Assembly: GCF_017312725.1 (NCBI RefSeq)
Contig: NZ_BOPO01000001.1
Location: forward strand, 1 to 64,000
Length of the DNA stretch: 64,000 nt
Direction of reading: 5' to 3'
Source: Actinocatenispora comari
Lineage (GTDB): Bacteria; Actinomycetota; Actinomycetes; Mycobacteriales; Micromonosporaceae
A model generated the notes under the pieces. It was not told where the DNA came from, did not search any database, and saw only the letters and a list, made by a program, of their open reading frames with translations. A program made the position numbers and the translations under genes. Positions 31,875-39,844 of the stretch are shown here, in pieces. Numbering within the stretch: position 1 is the stretch's first letter; each line of letters opens with the position of its first letter.

Positions 31875-33701
31875 ATGAAGGCGATCCTGACCGCGCTCGG
31901 CGGTACCGTCGCGGCGGTGGCGGCCTGCCTGTGCCTCGCGACCCCCGCGCGCGCCGACGACACCACCGCGACCGTCGCGCACACCGCCGACCGGGTGATC
32001 ACGGCGCAGCTGGCCAAGGACCACATCCCCGGCGCCGCCGTGGTCGTCGTCGCCGGCGGCAAGCAGGTGTACGCGAAGGGTTACGGCGTCGCCGACACGG
32101 GCCGGCGTACCCCGGTCGACCCGGCCCGTACCCGCTTCTACCTGGGCTCGGTGACGAAGCTGCTCACCGCGTCGGCGGTGCAGCAGCTGGTCGACGCCGG
32201 GAAGCTCGACCTGGACGCGGACGTCAACTCGTACCTCGACTTCCGGATCCGGGACAGCTACCCGGGGCGGCCGATCCGGCTGCGCGACCTGCTGACGCAC
32301 ACCTCCGGCTTCGAGGACCGGGTGCTCGGCGTCGCGACCCCGACCGGTACGCCCGTGCCGAAACTCGGGCCGTGGCTCGCCGCGCACCAGCCCGCGCGGG
32401 TGCGACCGCCGGGAACCCTTGCCTCGTACGACAACTACGGCGTCGCGCTCGCCGGCTACATCGTGCAGCGGGTGTCCGGCGAGCCGTACGAACGGTACGT
32501 GCGGCAGCACGTGCTGGCGCCGCTCGGGATGCGGCACACCAGCCTGGACAACGACACCGAGCACCTCGCCACCGGGTACCGCAGCGACGGCACCGTCGCC
32601 ACCGGTGGGCAGCGCGGCCCGTTGACCCCGGCCGGCCCCAACGTGACCGCGGTGCCCACCGACCTCGGCCGGTACCTGATCGCGCAGCTGCGGCCCGGGA
32701 ACCCGTTGCTGCACCGGCAGTTCACGCCGGACAAGCGGCTGCCCGGGATGGGGCTGATCTTCGAGGAGCACCCGCACGACGGCACCCGGGTGTTCGCCAA
32801 GGACGGCGACGTGCCCGGCTACCACGACTACGTCGCGCTGCTGCCGGACGACGACCTCGGCGTCTACGTGGCGTACAACGGCGACGGGGTGGACGGCAGC
32901 GGCAGCTACGCGCGGCGCGAACTGGTCGACCGGATCGTCGAGGCGCTGCACCCCGACCGGCACCCCGCGACACCGACCCGGCACGACGACGGCGACCTGT
33001 CCCGCTACGCCGGCAGCTACCGCACCACCCGCTACAACCACCAGGATCTGACCAAGGTGACCCAGCTGGTGTCGCCGGTGACCGTCACCGCGTCCGACGA
33101 CGAGCTCACCACCACCGGCCTGTCGGAGAACCCGGCCGTGTCCGAGCAGCACTGGATTCCGTTGGGGCACGGGCTGTTCGCCGAACGCGGCGGGGACGCG
33201 CGGCTCGCGTTCGACGGCGACGTGCTGTTCGACTCCGCGAGCCCGAGTGCCGCCTACCAGCGGCTGCCCTGGTACCAGGCGCCGATGCGGCACCTGGAGC
33301 TGCTCGTCGCCGCGACCCTGGTCCTGCTGTACGCGCTGGTCGCCTGGCCGATCGCGGCGATCGCGCAGCGCCGCGCCGGACTGCTGCCGAACCTGGCCCG
33401 CTGGGGCGGCTGGGGCGCCGCCGTGTCGGCGTTCGCCTTCCTGGCACTGTTCGCCATGGTGATGAGCGACTCGGCGGCCCTGAACGAGCACATCACGCTG
33501 AACGACTCCACCGCCCTGCACGCCGCGCCGGTCCTGCTGCGCGTCACGTTCGGGTTCACCGCCCTGCTGCTCGCCGGCTCGGTACTGGCCTGGGTACGTC
33601 GCTGGTGGCGGCTGCCGGGACGGATCGGCTACACCGTGGTCACCGTCGCCGCCGTCGCCTTCTGCGTCGTCACCGCCCTCTACAACCTGATGCTCGACTG
33701 A
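31875..33701 (+). CDS. secreted/membrane serine hydrolase, beta-lactamase (class C) family
   Basis: 608 aa. Signal peptide to about residue 30 (CLATPARADD). The penicillin-binding fold has SVTK as the SxxK nucleophile (LGSVTKLLTA), YDNYGV as the YxN motif, and LLTHTSGFEDR typical of the esterase/PBP4* branch. The last 150 residues hold four membrane helices, so the catalytic domain is anchored outside the cell. It may act on D-amino-acid peptides or esters. The ATG at 31875 was chosen to start at the signal peptide; an upstream extension to 31713 is out of character. Confidence 0.87.
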   Translation: MKAILTALGGTVAAVAACLCLATPARADDTTATVAHTADRVITAQLAKDHIPGAAVVVVAGGKQVYAKGYGVADTGRRTPVDPARTRFYLGSVTKLLTASAVQQLVDAGKLDLDADVNSYLDFRIRDSYPGRPIRLRDLLTHTSGFEDRVLGVATPTGTPVPKLGPWLAAHQPARVRPPGTLASYDNYGVALAGYIVQRVSGEPYERYVRQHVLAPLGMRHTSLDNDTEHLATGYRSDGTVATGGQRGPLTPAGPNVTAVPTDLGRYLIAQLRPGNPLLHRQFTPDKRLPGMGLIFEEHPHDGTRVFAKDGDVPGYHDYVALLPDDDLGVYVAYNGDGVDGSGSYARRELVDRIVEALHPDRHPATPTRHDDGDLSRYAGSYRTTRYNHQDLTKVTQLVSPVTVTASDDELTTTGLSENPAVSEQHWIPLGHGLFAERGGDARLAFDGDVLFDSASPSAAYQRLPWYQAPMRHLELLVAATLVLLYALVAWPIAAIAQRRAGLLPNLARWGGWGAAVSAFAFLALFAMVMSDSAALNEHITLNDSTALHAAPVLLRVTFGFTALLLAGSVLAWVRRWWRLPGRIGYTVVTVAAVAFCVVTALYNLMLD

Positions 33702-33855
33702 CGGTGACGCCGCGCTGACCTCGCGGTGGTGTGCCGGGCACCGACTCTGGAGAAATCATGTAGATCCTTCTTCTACGCTGCCGACACGGCCCGCCCTTCC
33801 GACATGTGGCGGTACGGGCGGGTCGTCGTGCTTCGGCTGCGATGTGGAGGAACCC

Positions 33856-34632
33856 ATGAGCAGATCCAGTCACCCCCGGTCGATGCGCCGACTCGTCTCG
33901 CGGGCCGGCCTGATCGGCGCGGCAGCGCTGGCCGCGGTACTCGTCGCCGGGCAGGCGTCGGCCGCGACCGTGCACACCAGCAGCGGCAAGTCGCTCAACG
34001 TCCGGTCCGGGCCGCACACCAGCTCGAAGATCGTCGGCTCGGTGCGCGACGGCGCCACGGTGAGCATCAGCTGCCAGGCCCACGGCGACAAGGTCACCGG
34101 CAAGTACGGCACGAGCGATCTGTGGGACAAGGTCTCCGGCGGCTACGTCAGCGACACCTACGTCTACACCGGCTCGGACGGCCGGGTCGCGAAGCTGTGC
34201 GGCTCGTCGACCCCGACGACGAAGTGCTCCACCAGCGGTACCGGCGACCCGCGCAGCTGCGCGAAGGCGGTCACCTGGGCCAAGAACCACCGCACCACCA
34301 CCTACCACAGCGGCTACTACCGGATGTGCGACCACCTCGTCGGCCTCGCGTACGGCTTCTCGCACTCCGGCTCGACCACCGCGTACGTGCACTGGACCCA
34401 GGTGCCCAAGAAGTACAAGCACGCCGGGTCGACGACCGTACCGGCCGGCGGGCTGGCGTTCTTCGGCGGCGGCTCCGGGCACGTGATGATCTCGATCGGC
34501 GGCGGCAAGTTCGTCTCCAACGACATCCACGGCAACGGCACCTACACCACGACCACCATCAAGGAGATCAAGCAGAAGTGGGGCAAGCCCTACCTCGGCT
34601 GGACCCAGCCCTGGTTCAAGGCCAACCACTGA
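33856..34632 (+). CDS. secreted SH3-domain protein with CHAP/NlpC-like C-terminal domain
   Basis: 258 aa. Signal peptide 1-37 (MRRLVSRAGLIGAAALAAVL to ASA). Residues about 40-110 form a bacterial SH3 domain (KSLNVRSGPHTSSKIVGSV). The C-terminal half has MCDHLVGLAYG and GGSGHVMISIGGGKFVSND, a Cys ... His layout like CHAP/NlpC-P60 cysteine peptidases, so a cell-wall-binding hydrolase is plausible but unproven. The ATG at 33856 has GTGGAGGAA just upstream; the earlier in-frame GTG would sit on that site. Confidence 0.82.
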   Translation: MSRSSHPRSMRRLVSRAGLIGAAALAAVLVAGQASAATVHTSSGKSLNVRSGPHTSSKIVGSVRDGATVSISCQAHGDKVTGKYGTSDLWDKVSGGYVSDTYVYTGSDGRVAKLCGSSTPTTKCSTSGTGDPRSCAKAVTWAKNHRTTTYHSGYYRMCDHLVGLAYGFSHSGSTTAYVHWTQVPKKYKHAGSTTVPAGGLAFFGGGSGHVMISIGGGKFVSNDIHGNGTYTTTTIKEIKQKWGKPYLGWTQPWFKANH

Positions 34633-34710
34633 ACCGCACCGGCCCCGCCGGTTCCCGACCCGGCGGCTGCGGGTGGACACCACCGCCCGCAGCCGCCGCA
34701 CCACGCCGGC

Positions 34711-35376
34711 TCAGCCAGCCCCGGCCGCGAGCAGCGCGGTGACCTCGGAGCTCGGCCGTACGTCGCCGAAGCACCGGAAGATGGTGGCGAGCTCGGCCTC
34801 GCCCACGCCGAACGACTGGCCCACCAGCGCATCGGACACCATCACGATGCGGTAGCCCAGCTCGGACGCGTCCCGTGCGGACGAACCGCAACACACGTTC
34901 GTCACCGCGCCGGCGATCAGCACCGTGTCGACGCCGCGCTCGGCCAGCCGCTCGGGCACGTCGCACTTGCCGGGAAAGAACGCGCTGCTGCCGGTCTTGA
35001 CCGCCTGCAGGTCCTCGTCGCGCACGTCGAGCTCGTGCCACAGCGTGCGGGCCACGCCGGCGCCCTCCTCCTCGTACATCCGGGCGGTCGACGGGCCGAA
35101 GATCGCCACGAACCGCTCGCTGGCCCGCTGGATCGGGGTACGCACCCAGGCGACCACACCGCCGTGTGCCCGCACCGCCGCCACCGCGTTCACCGGCGCG
35201 ATGACCGTCGCCATCACGGTGTCCGGCAGGCAGCGCCGCACCGTACCGGTGTCGAGGTCGATCACCACCAGCGCGGTGCGACCCGGATCGAGCCGCTCGA
35301 ACGCGTGCAGCCGGCCGCGCCGCGCCACCACCTTGTCGACGAGATCCTGCCTGATCCCGCTCGGATGCACCACCAC
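34711..35376 (-). CDS. isochorismatase-like cysteine hydrolase
   Basis: 221 aa. Catalytic triad of the family: Asp in ALVVIDLDTG, Lys in AVKTGSSAF and nucleophile Cys in GAVTNVCCGSSARDA. Such enzymes hydrolyse amides or enol ethers (nicotinamidase, N-carbamoylsarcosine amidase, isochorismatase). The N-terminal 40 residues (SGIRQDLVDKVVARRGRLH) before the core resemble the ureidoacrylate/biuret hydrolase subgroup. First of three consecutive GTG codons at 35376 chosen, with GGAGG 7 nt upstream. Confidence 0.87.
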   Translation of the reverse strand: MVVHPSGIRQDLVDKVVARRGRLHAFERLDPGRTALVVIDLDTGTVRRCLPDTVMATVIAPVNAVAAVRAHGGVVAWVRTPIQRASERFVAIFGPSTARMYEEEGAGVARTLWHELDVRDEDLQAVKTGSSAFFPGKCDVPERLAERGVDTVLIAGAVTNVCCGSSARDASELGYRIVMVSDALVGQSFGVGEAELATIFRCFGDVRPSSEVTALLAAGAG

Positions 35377-35455
35377 GCCACGACCTCCGCTCCGCGCCGA
35401 GGCCGGCAGCCTAGCCGGCACCCCGGACACTCCTCCCCGCCCGGGCGGGCGGCCG

Positions 35456-36151
35456 TCAGAGGGCGACGCGCAGGCCCGGGGTGGCGAGAACGACCGGGCA
35501 GTCGGCGATCGCGGCCGCCTCGGCGAGCAGCGCCGGGGCGTCCTGCCAGGCCCGCAGGTGGGTGAGGACCAGCAGTTCCGCGCCGGATCGGCGGGCGAGC
35601 CGGCCGGCGTCGCCGGCGGTCAGGTGCCCGCGCAGCGGCCCCTCCGCGTCGAACCCGCTCGCCTCGGCCAGCAGCACCCGGCAGCCCCGCGCCAGCTCGT
35701 CCAGCGCCGCAGCCGGCTCGCTGTCCGCGGTGTAGCACAACGCATCGCCGACCCGGGTCGCCCAGCACTCGCCGTGCGGTACCGCCGCCTGCCGGATCGT
35801 CAGCGGGCCGGCGCGGAACGGCTCGGCGGTGGCGCGGCGCGCGTGCATCGTCTCGGCCTCGGCGTACACGAACTCCGGCAGGTCGCTCGGCCCGACCACC
35901 TCCAGCGGTCGGTCACTGGACCGTTCCCGCAGGTACCAGAGCTGGGTCAGGTCGACCCAGTGGTCCGAGTGGGCGTGCGACAGCAACACCAGGTCGACGT
36001 CCGCGGGCGTCACGTAGCGCTGCAGCGGGCCGGCCGAGCCGGAACCGGTGTCCAGCACCAGCCGGTAGCCGTCCGCCTCGACCAGATAGCACGAACAGCC
36101 CGAATCGGCCGACGGGGCCGAGCCGGAACAACCCACCACCGTCAACCACAT
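35456..36151 (-). CDS. MBL-fold metallohydrolase
   Basis: 231 aa metallo-beta-lactamase-fold protein. LLSHAHSDHWVDL (residues about 60-72) is the zinc-binding HxHxDH motif; ADSGCSCYLVEADGYRLVLDTG precedes it, and LLAEASGF and LTHL supply later ligands. The pattern is like tRNase Z/AtsA-related hydrolases (LAEASGF, GHLTA). Substrate unknown. It is followed by the isochorismatase-like gene on the same strand after 79 bp. Confidence 0.87.
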   Translation of the reverse strand: MWLTVVGCSGSAPSADSGCSCYLVEADGYRLVLDTGSGSAGPLQRYVTPADVDLVLLSHAHSDHWVDLTQLWYLRERSSDRPLEVVGPSDLPEFVYAEAETMHARRATAEPFRAGPLTIRQAAVPHGECWATRVGDALCYTADSEPAAALDELARGCRVLLAEASGFDAEGPLRGHLTAGDAGRLARRSGAELLVLTHLRAWQDAPALLAEAAAIADCPVVLATPGLRVAL

Positions 36152-36317
36152 GGGTCGACGATAGTGCGGACGATCGCCCGATCCGGCCCCCGGTGCCGGA
36201 CCGTACTGGCAGGATCGGCGCCGGGGCCCACCTGCCCTCGCGGCCCGCCAGCGGGGCCGGCGTGCCGACCTCGACACGGGCACGCAGACGTCACTCGACA
36301 GCGAGGGAGATCTCGCG

Positions 36318-36740
36318 ATGACCTCGAACCTCAACCCGTACATCAGCTTCGACGGGAACGCCCGCGAAGCGATGGAGTTCTACCGCGACGCGCTCGGCGG
36401 CGACCTGACCGTGAGCACGTTCGGCGACATGGGCGACACCGGCCCGGCCGCGGACAAGGTGATGCACAGCCGCCTGGAGACCCCGGCCGGCTTCCAGCTG
36501 ATGGCCGCGGACACCCCACCCGGCATGGAGTACCGGCCGGGGCAGAACATCTCGATCAGCATCACCGGCCCGGCCGCGGACGCCGCCAACCTGCACCGCT
36601 ACTGGGAGGCGCTGTCCGCCGGCGGCACCATCAACGTGCCGCTGGAGAAGCAGCCCTGGGGCGACGAGATGGGCGCCTGCGTCGACCGCTTCGGCATCGC
36701 CTGGCTCGTCGACATCGGTACCGAAGACTCGGCCCAGTAA
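36318..36740 (+). CDS. VOC-family protein (PhnB/YjdN-like)
   Basis: 140 aa glyoxalase-fold protein starting NLNPYISFDGNAREAMEFYRDALGG, with HSRLETPAGFQLMAAD and the C-terminal WGDEMGACVDRFGIAWLVDI, the PhnB-like (3-demethylubiquinone methyltransferase-like) signature. No catalytic role is assigned for these; they often act in resistance or unknown chemistry. ATG preceded by GAGGGAGA. Confidence 0.9.
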   Translation: MTSNLNPYISFDGNAREAMEFYRDALGGDLTVSTFGDMGDTGPAADKVMHSRLETPAGFQLMAADTPPGMEYRPGQNISISITGPAADAANLHRYWEALSAGGTINVPLEKQPWGDEMGACVDRFGIAWLVDIGTEDSAQ

Positions 36741-36877
36741 CCGATCCACCGGTCTCGGGGGACAGCCCCGTCTCGTTCGGCCGGCTACCCCCGCATCGTT
36801 CGTCCGGTTACCGCCATGGCTCCGCGTGGCGGCAGCCAGCAGAGTGATCCTCGTACGCCGAGGCGAGGAGGGTCACC

Positions 36878-37702
36878 GTGCAAGCAACGGGTCTGCGGCG
36901 GCTGTTGCCGTTCGCGCTGGTGTGCCTGGGGCTGTCCTGGGTGCCGTGGCTGGTGCTCGCGATGCTGCGGGTGGACGTCGACCACGGCCCCGCGCAGCTG
37001 GTGTTCGGCCTCGCGGCGAGCGGTCCTTCGCTGGCCGCACTGGTGTTGTGGCTGGCCGGTGGTCGGCGCCGCCGGCCCTCCGGCGTGCGACTCGGACTGT
37101 GGCCGATCGCGGCGCTGCTGCTGGGCGCTGCGGCGCCGGTGCTCGCCGCCCTCCTGCTGCACGGCGGTGACGTGCCGCAGCTCGTCCGGCACGCCGGAGT
37201 CGTCGTCGCCGGGGTCGGCGGACCGCTCGGTGCGCTGGCGTACACCCTCGTGTCCGGGCCGCTGTCCGAGGAGTTCGGCTGGCGCGGGTACGCCCAGCCG
37301 CGGCTGCGCGACCGCTTCGGCCGCGGCGGCACCGTCGCGCTGCTCGGCACCGCCTGGGGGCTGTGGCACCTGCCGCTGTACTTCCTGGTCGGCACGGGGC
37401 AGCACGACACCGGCCTGTTCTCGGTGCAGGGCGCGCTGTTCTTCGTGATGATCTATCCGGTCACGTACCTGGCGCTGTTCGTCTCCGAGCACCTGCGCGG
37501 CGGCGTCTGGGCCGCGATCGTGCTGCACGCCGCCTGGAACTTCAGCGACGCGATCATGCCACCCGTCGGTACCGGCGGCGCCGCCCTGGAAACCCTGCTG
37601 TGGCTGGCGATCGCCGCCCTCGCCGCCCTCACCTGGCACACCCGCCGCCCGACCCACCGGATCGTCACCTCGCCGCAGCCGGCCACGGTACCCGGGTCCT
37701 GA
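36878..37702 (+). CDS. CPBP-family intramembrane metalloprotease
   Basis: 274 aa with seven to eight membrane helices. SEEFGWRGYAQPRL (about 130-143) is the EExxxR motif, AWGLWHLPLYF the second motif, and VLHAAWNFSD the third His/Asn motif of CAAX-protease/Abi (CPBP) proteins. In bacteria these are linked to bacteriocin self-immunity and membrane-protein processing; target unknown. GTG start preceded by GAGGAGGG. Confidence 0.9.
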   Translation: MQATGLRRLLPFALVCLGLSWVPWLVLAMLRVDVDHGPAQLVFGLAASGPSLAALVLWLAGGRRRRPSGVRLGLWPIAALLLGAAAPVLAALLLHGGDVPQLVRHAGVVVAGVGGPLGALAYTLVSGPLSEEFGWRGYAQPRLRDRFGRGGTVALLGTAWGLWHLPLYFLVGTGQHDTGLFSVQGALFFVMIYPVTYLALFVSEHLRGGVWAAIVLHAAWNFSDAIMPPVGTGGAALETLLWLAIAALAALTWHTRRPTHRIVTSPQPATVPGS

Positions 37703-37765
37703 CCCGCCACCTCACCACCCGGCAGCACGGCAACCGCACTCCGGCGGGCACGCAAACCCGGTGGG

Positions 37766-38650
37766 TCACGACAGTTCGCTGAGCCAGGCGTAGGCCGCTT
37801 CTCTGTTGTCGTGCTCGACGTTGGTGTGGTCCGCCGAGTCGATCAGGTGCGCCACGATGCCCGGTACGTGGGCGGCGAGCCACCGGCCGTTGACGATGGG
37901 GACGGCCCGGTCGTGGACCCCGTGCCAGAGCCGTACCGGGACGCGGATGCTCGTCGGGTCGCAGCCCCACGGGGTCAGGGTCGCCGCCCAGTCGTCCCAC
38001 CAGGCGTCGTCGCCGTCGGACAGCGAGTCCCGCATGATCGCGGCCAGGTGCCGGGCCACCGGCCAGCTCCGCGCGTCGTCGGTACCGGCGGCGTCGCCCC
38101 ACCGCGCCACCCACCCCTCCGGCGTACCGAGGGTGGCGAGCAGCCGGTCCGCGTCCTGCTTCCAGTGCTCGCGGGCGGTCTCGCGGTCGGTGAAGAACAG
38201 CTCGACCTCGTGCGCGAACTCCGGGGTCGTCCCCGCGCAGAAGTCCAACCCCGGCGCCCCGTAGGGCGCGAAGCCGGCGAAGACCGCCGCGCCGGTGACC
38301 AGCTCGGGCAACACCGCGGCGCAGGCCAGCGCGTACGAGCCGCCGCCGGAGAACCCCCACATGCCGAGCCGCTCGATCCCCAGTGCCGCGGCGAGACTGC
38401 GGACGTCGGCGGCCGCATCGGCGATCCGCCGGCCCTCCCGACGCGGCCGGCCCCGGTAGCCGGGCCGGTCGTAGCTGAGCAGCCGCAGCCCGTACCGGCG
38501 TGCGGCGAGCTCCGCATCCGGCCGGAACAACCGCCGGGAGCCGGGACTTCCCGGGTGCACCAGGACCGGCTTCCCGTCCGGCGCGCCGAACTCCTCGACG
38601 CTGATCAGCTCACCGTCGGCGCCCGGAACCACGTGTGTGACGGTCTCCAT
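37766..38650 (-). CDS. alpha/beta hydrolase
   Basis: 294 aa. Oxyanion region LVHPGSPGSRRLF, nucleophile Ser in GMWGFSGGGSYAL (GxSxG, about 108-112), Asp in WHGVHDRAVP and His in DSADHTNVEHDN complete the triad. A helical lid of about 90 residues follows the nucleophile. Substrate unknown. The ATG at 38650 starts just before the conserved part; longer frames run into the tRNA gene and were rejected. Confidence 0.88.
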   Translation of the reverse strand: METVTHVVPGADGELISVEEFGAPDGKPVLVHPGSPGSRRLFRPDAELAARRYGLRLLSYDRPGYRGRPRREGRRIADAAADVRSLAAALGIERLGMWGFSGGGSYALACAAVLPELVTGAAVFAGFAPYGAPGLDFCAGTTPEFAHEVELFFTDRETAREHWKQDADRLLATLGTPEGWVARWGDAAGTDDARSWPVARHLAAIMRDSLSDGDDAWWDDWAATLTPWGCDPTSIRVPVRLWHGVHDRAVPIVNGRWLAAHVPGIVAHLIDSADHTNVEHDNREAAYAWLSELS

Positions 38651-38775
38651 GCCGGCGGATGATACGAACCCCACCACGATCTGTCGTCCCCTTACCCGAC
38701 CGTCCCGAACGGCCGGGTATGCACCAACTCGGCGGCCCCGGATCGCTCCCTCGACGGGACTCGCGACCGGTGCGG

Positions 38776-38865
38776 CGGAGGGCGTGGGATTCGAACCCAC
38801 GAGGACGGGGATACCGCCCTAGCGGTTTTCAAGACCGCCGCCATCGGCCACTAGGCGAGCCCTCC
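38776..38865 (-). tRNA. tRNA-Ser (anticodon TGA)
   Basis: Read leftward, GGAGGGC (38865-38859) pairs with GCCCTCC before the discriminator G at 38776. The D-arm region CTAGTGGCC, an anticodon loop CTTGAAA flanked by GGCGGT/ACCGC, a long class II variable arm, and TGGGTTCGAATCCCA for the T-arm are all present. CCA is not encoded. Length 90 nt is typical for tRNA-Ser. Confidence 0.95.
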
Positions 38866-38940
38866 GGAGCGCCGCCCGGCGGCGCCGAGGCCCAGTTTGT
38901 CATGGCCGGGCGACGCCGGGTGATGCGAGGGTCGCGCCGG

Positions 38941-39717
38941 TCAGCGCACCACGTCGATCGGGGTGCCCGGCGGTACCTGCCGCAACCGGCGCAGCGACCG
39001 GTCGTGCAGCCGGATGCAGCCGTGCGAGATCCTGGCCCCGCCGGTACCGATCCGACCGTCCTCGCCGAGCGGCCCGTGGATGCCGACCACGGCGTCACCG
39101 GAGCCGGCCCAGTCCGAGATCACCTCCGAATGCGCGGACGTGACCACGATGAACGGGCCGTACCCGGGCTCGCCGGGCGGCGGCGCCTGGTCGAACGCGA
39201 CGAAGAAGTGGCCGGCGGGGGTGGGGTCGTCGGGCGCGCCGACGCCGGCGGGCACGGACAGCGCCAACCGGCCCCGCTCGTACAGCCGGAGGTGGGTGTC
39301 GCCGAGGTCGACGACCAGCCGGTACGGCGTGCTGCCGAGCGACACGTCCCTGGCCCGCAGCCAGGTCGTCGAACCGTTCGGCCGCTGCGCCAGCCGCACC
39401 CGGACCCAGCCGGGCTTTCTGGCGATGACCGGCAGCATCGACGGCCGCCCGTACCAGCGTCCCGGCGCCACGCCGTCCGACCCGGCGCCGGGACGCGGGT
39501 ACCGGGGTACGTCGTGGTGCAACGTGGCGACCACCGTGCTGCCTGCGGACGACGGCGCCGGCGAGCCGGTCGGGCGCCGTACGGTGGCGCCGGCCCGCGG
39601 GTCCGGCACACCCCGGGAGACCAATACCAGGGCGACGGCAACCGCCAGGACCGCGACGCCGACGGCGATCGCGAGCCCGCGGCGACGCCCGCGATGGAAC
39701 GAGGAGAGCAACTGCAC
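38941..39717 (-). CDS. L,D-transpeptidase (YkuD family)
   Basis: 258 aa. One N-terminal membrane anchor (LAIAVGVAVLAVAVALVLV), a variable linker, and the YkuD domain with VVGIHGPLGEDGRIG and ISHGCIRLHD; the Cys of SHGCIRL is the nucleophile that forms 3-3 crosslinks in peptidoglycan. Start chosen at GTG 39717, which has AGGATGG 5 to 8 nt upstream; the in-frame ATG at 39726 lies directly against AAAGG and has no spacing. Confidence 0.88.
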   Translation of the reverse strand: MQLLSSFHRGRRRGLAIAVGVAVLAVAVALVLVSRGVPDPRAGATVRRPTGSPAPSSAGSTVVATLHHDVPRYPRPGAGSDGVAPGRWYGRPSMLPVIARKPGWVRVRLAQRPNGSTTWLRARDVSLGSTPYRLVVDLGDTHLRLYERGRLALSVPAGVGAPDDPTPAGHFFVAFDQAPPPGEPGYGPFIVVTSAHSEVISDWAGSGDAVVGIHGPLGEDGRIGTGGARISHGCIRLHDRSLRRLRQVPPGTPIDVVR

Positions 39718-39844
39718 GATTCCCATCCTTTGCGTGGGTCCGTCCGGGCGCCCGCTCCGGAGCCGGCGGGCCGCGCTTCGAGGACTCCGGTGCGCCGGCA
39801 TGGATCCGCGGCACGGCGCCGCGCCGCGGATCCATGCCGGGTGG

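Noticed and set aside
33702-33855. c-di-AMP (ydaO-type) riboswitch before the secreted SH3/CHAP-like gene
   Set aside because: Such riboswitches often precede wall hydrolases in actinobacteria, but the 154-bp leader lacks the conserved core and is too short; only a 7-bp stem is visible.
38776-38865. tRNA-Ser as an integration site of a mobile element
   Set aside because: No integrase gene or duplicated tRNA 3' end was found on either side.
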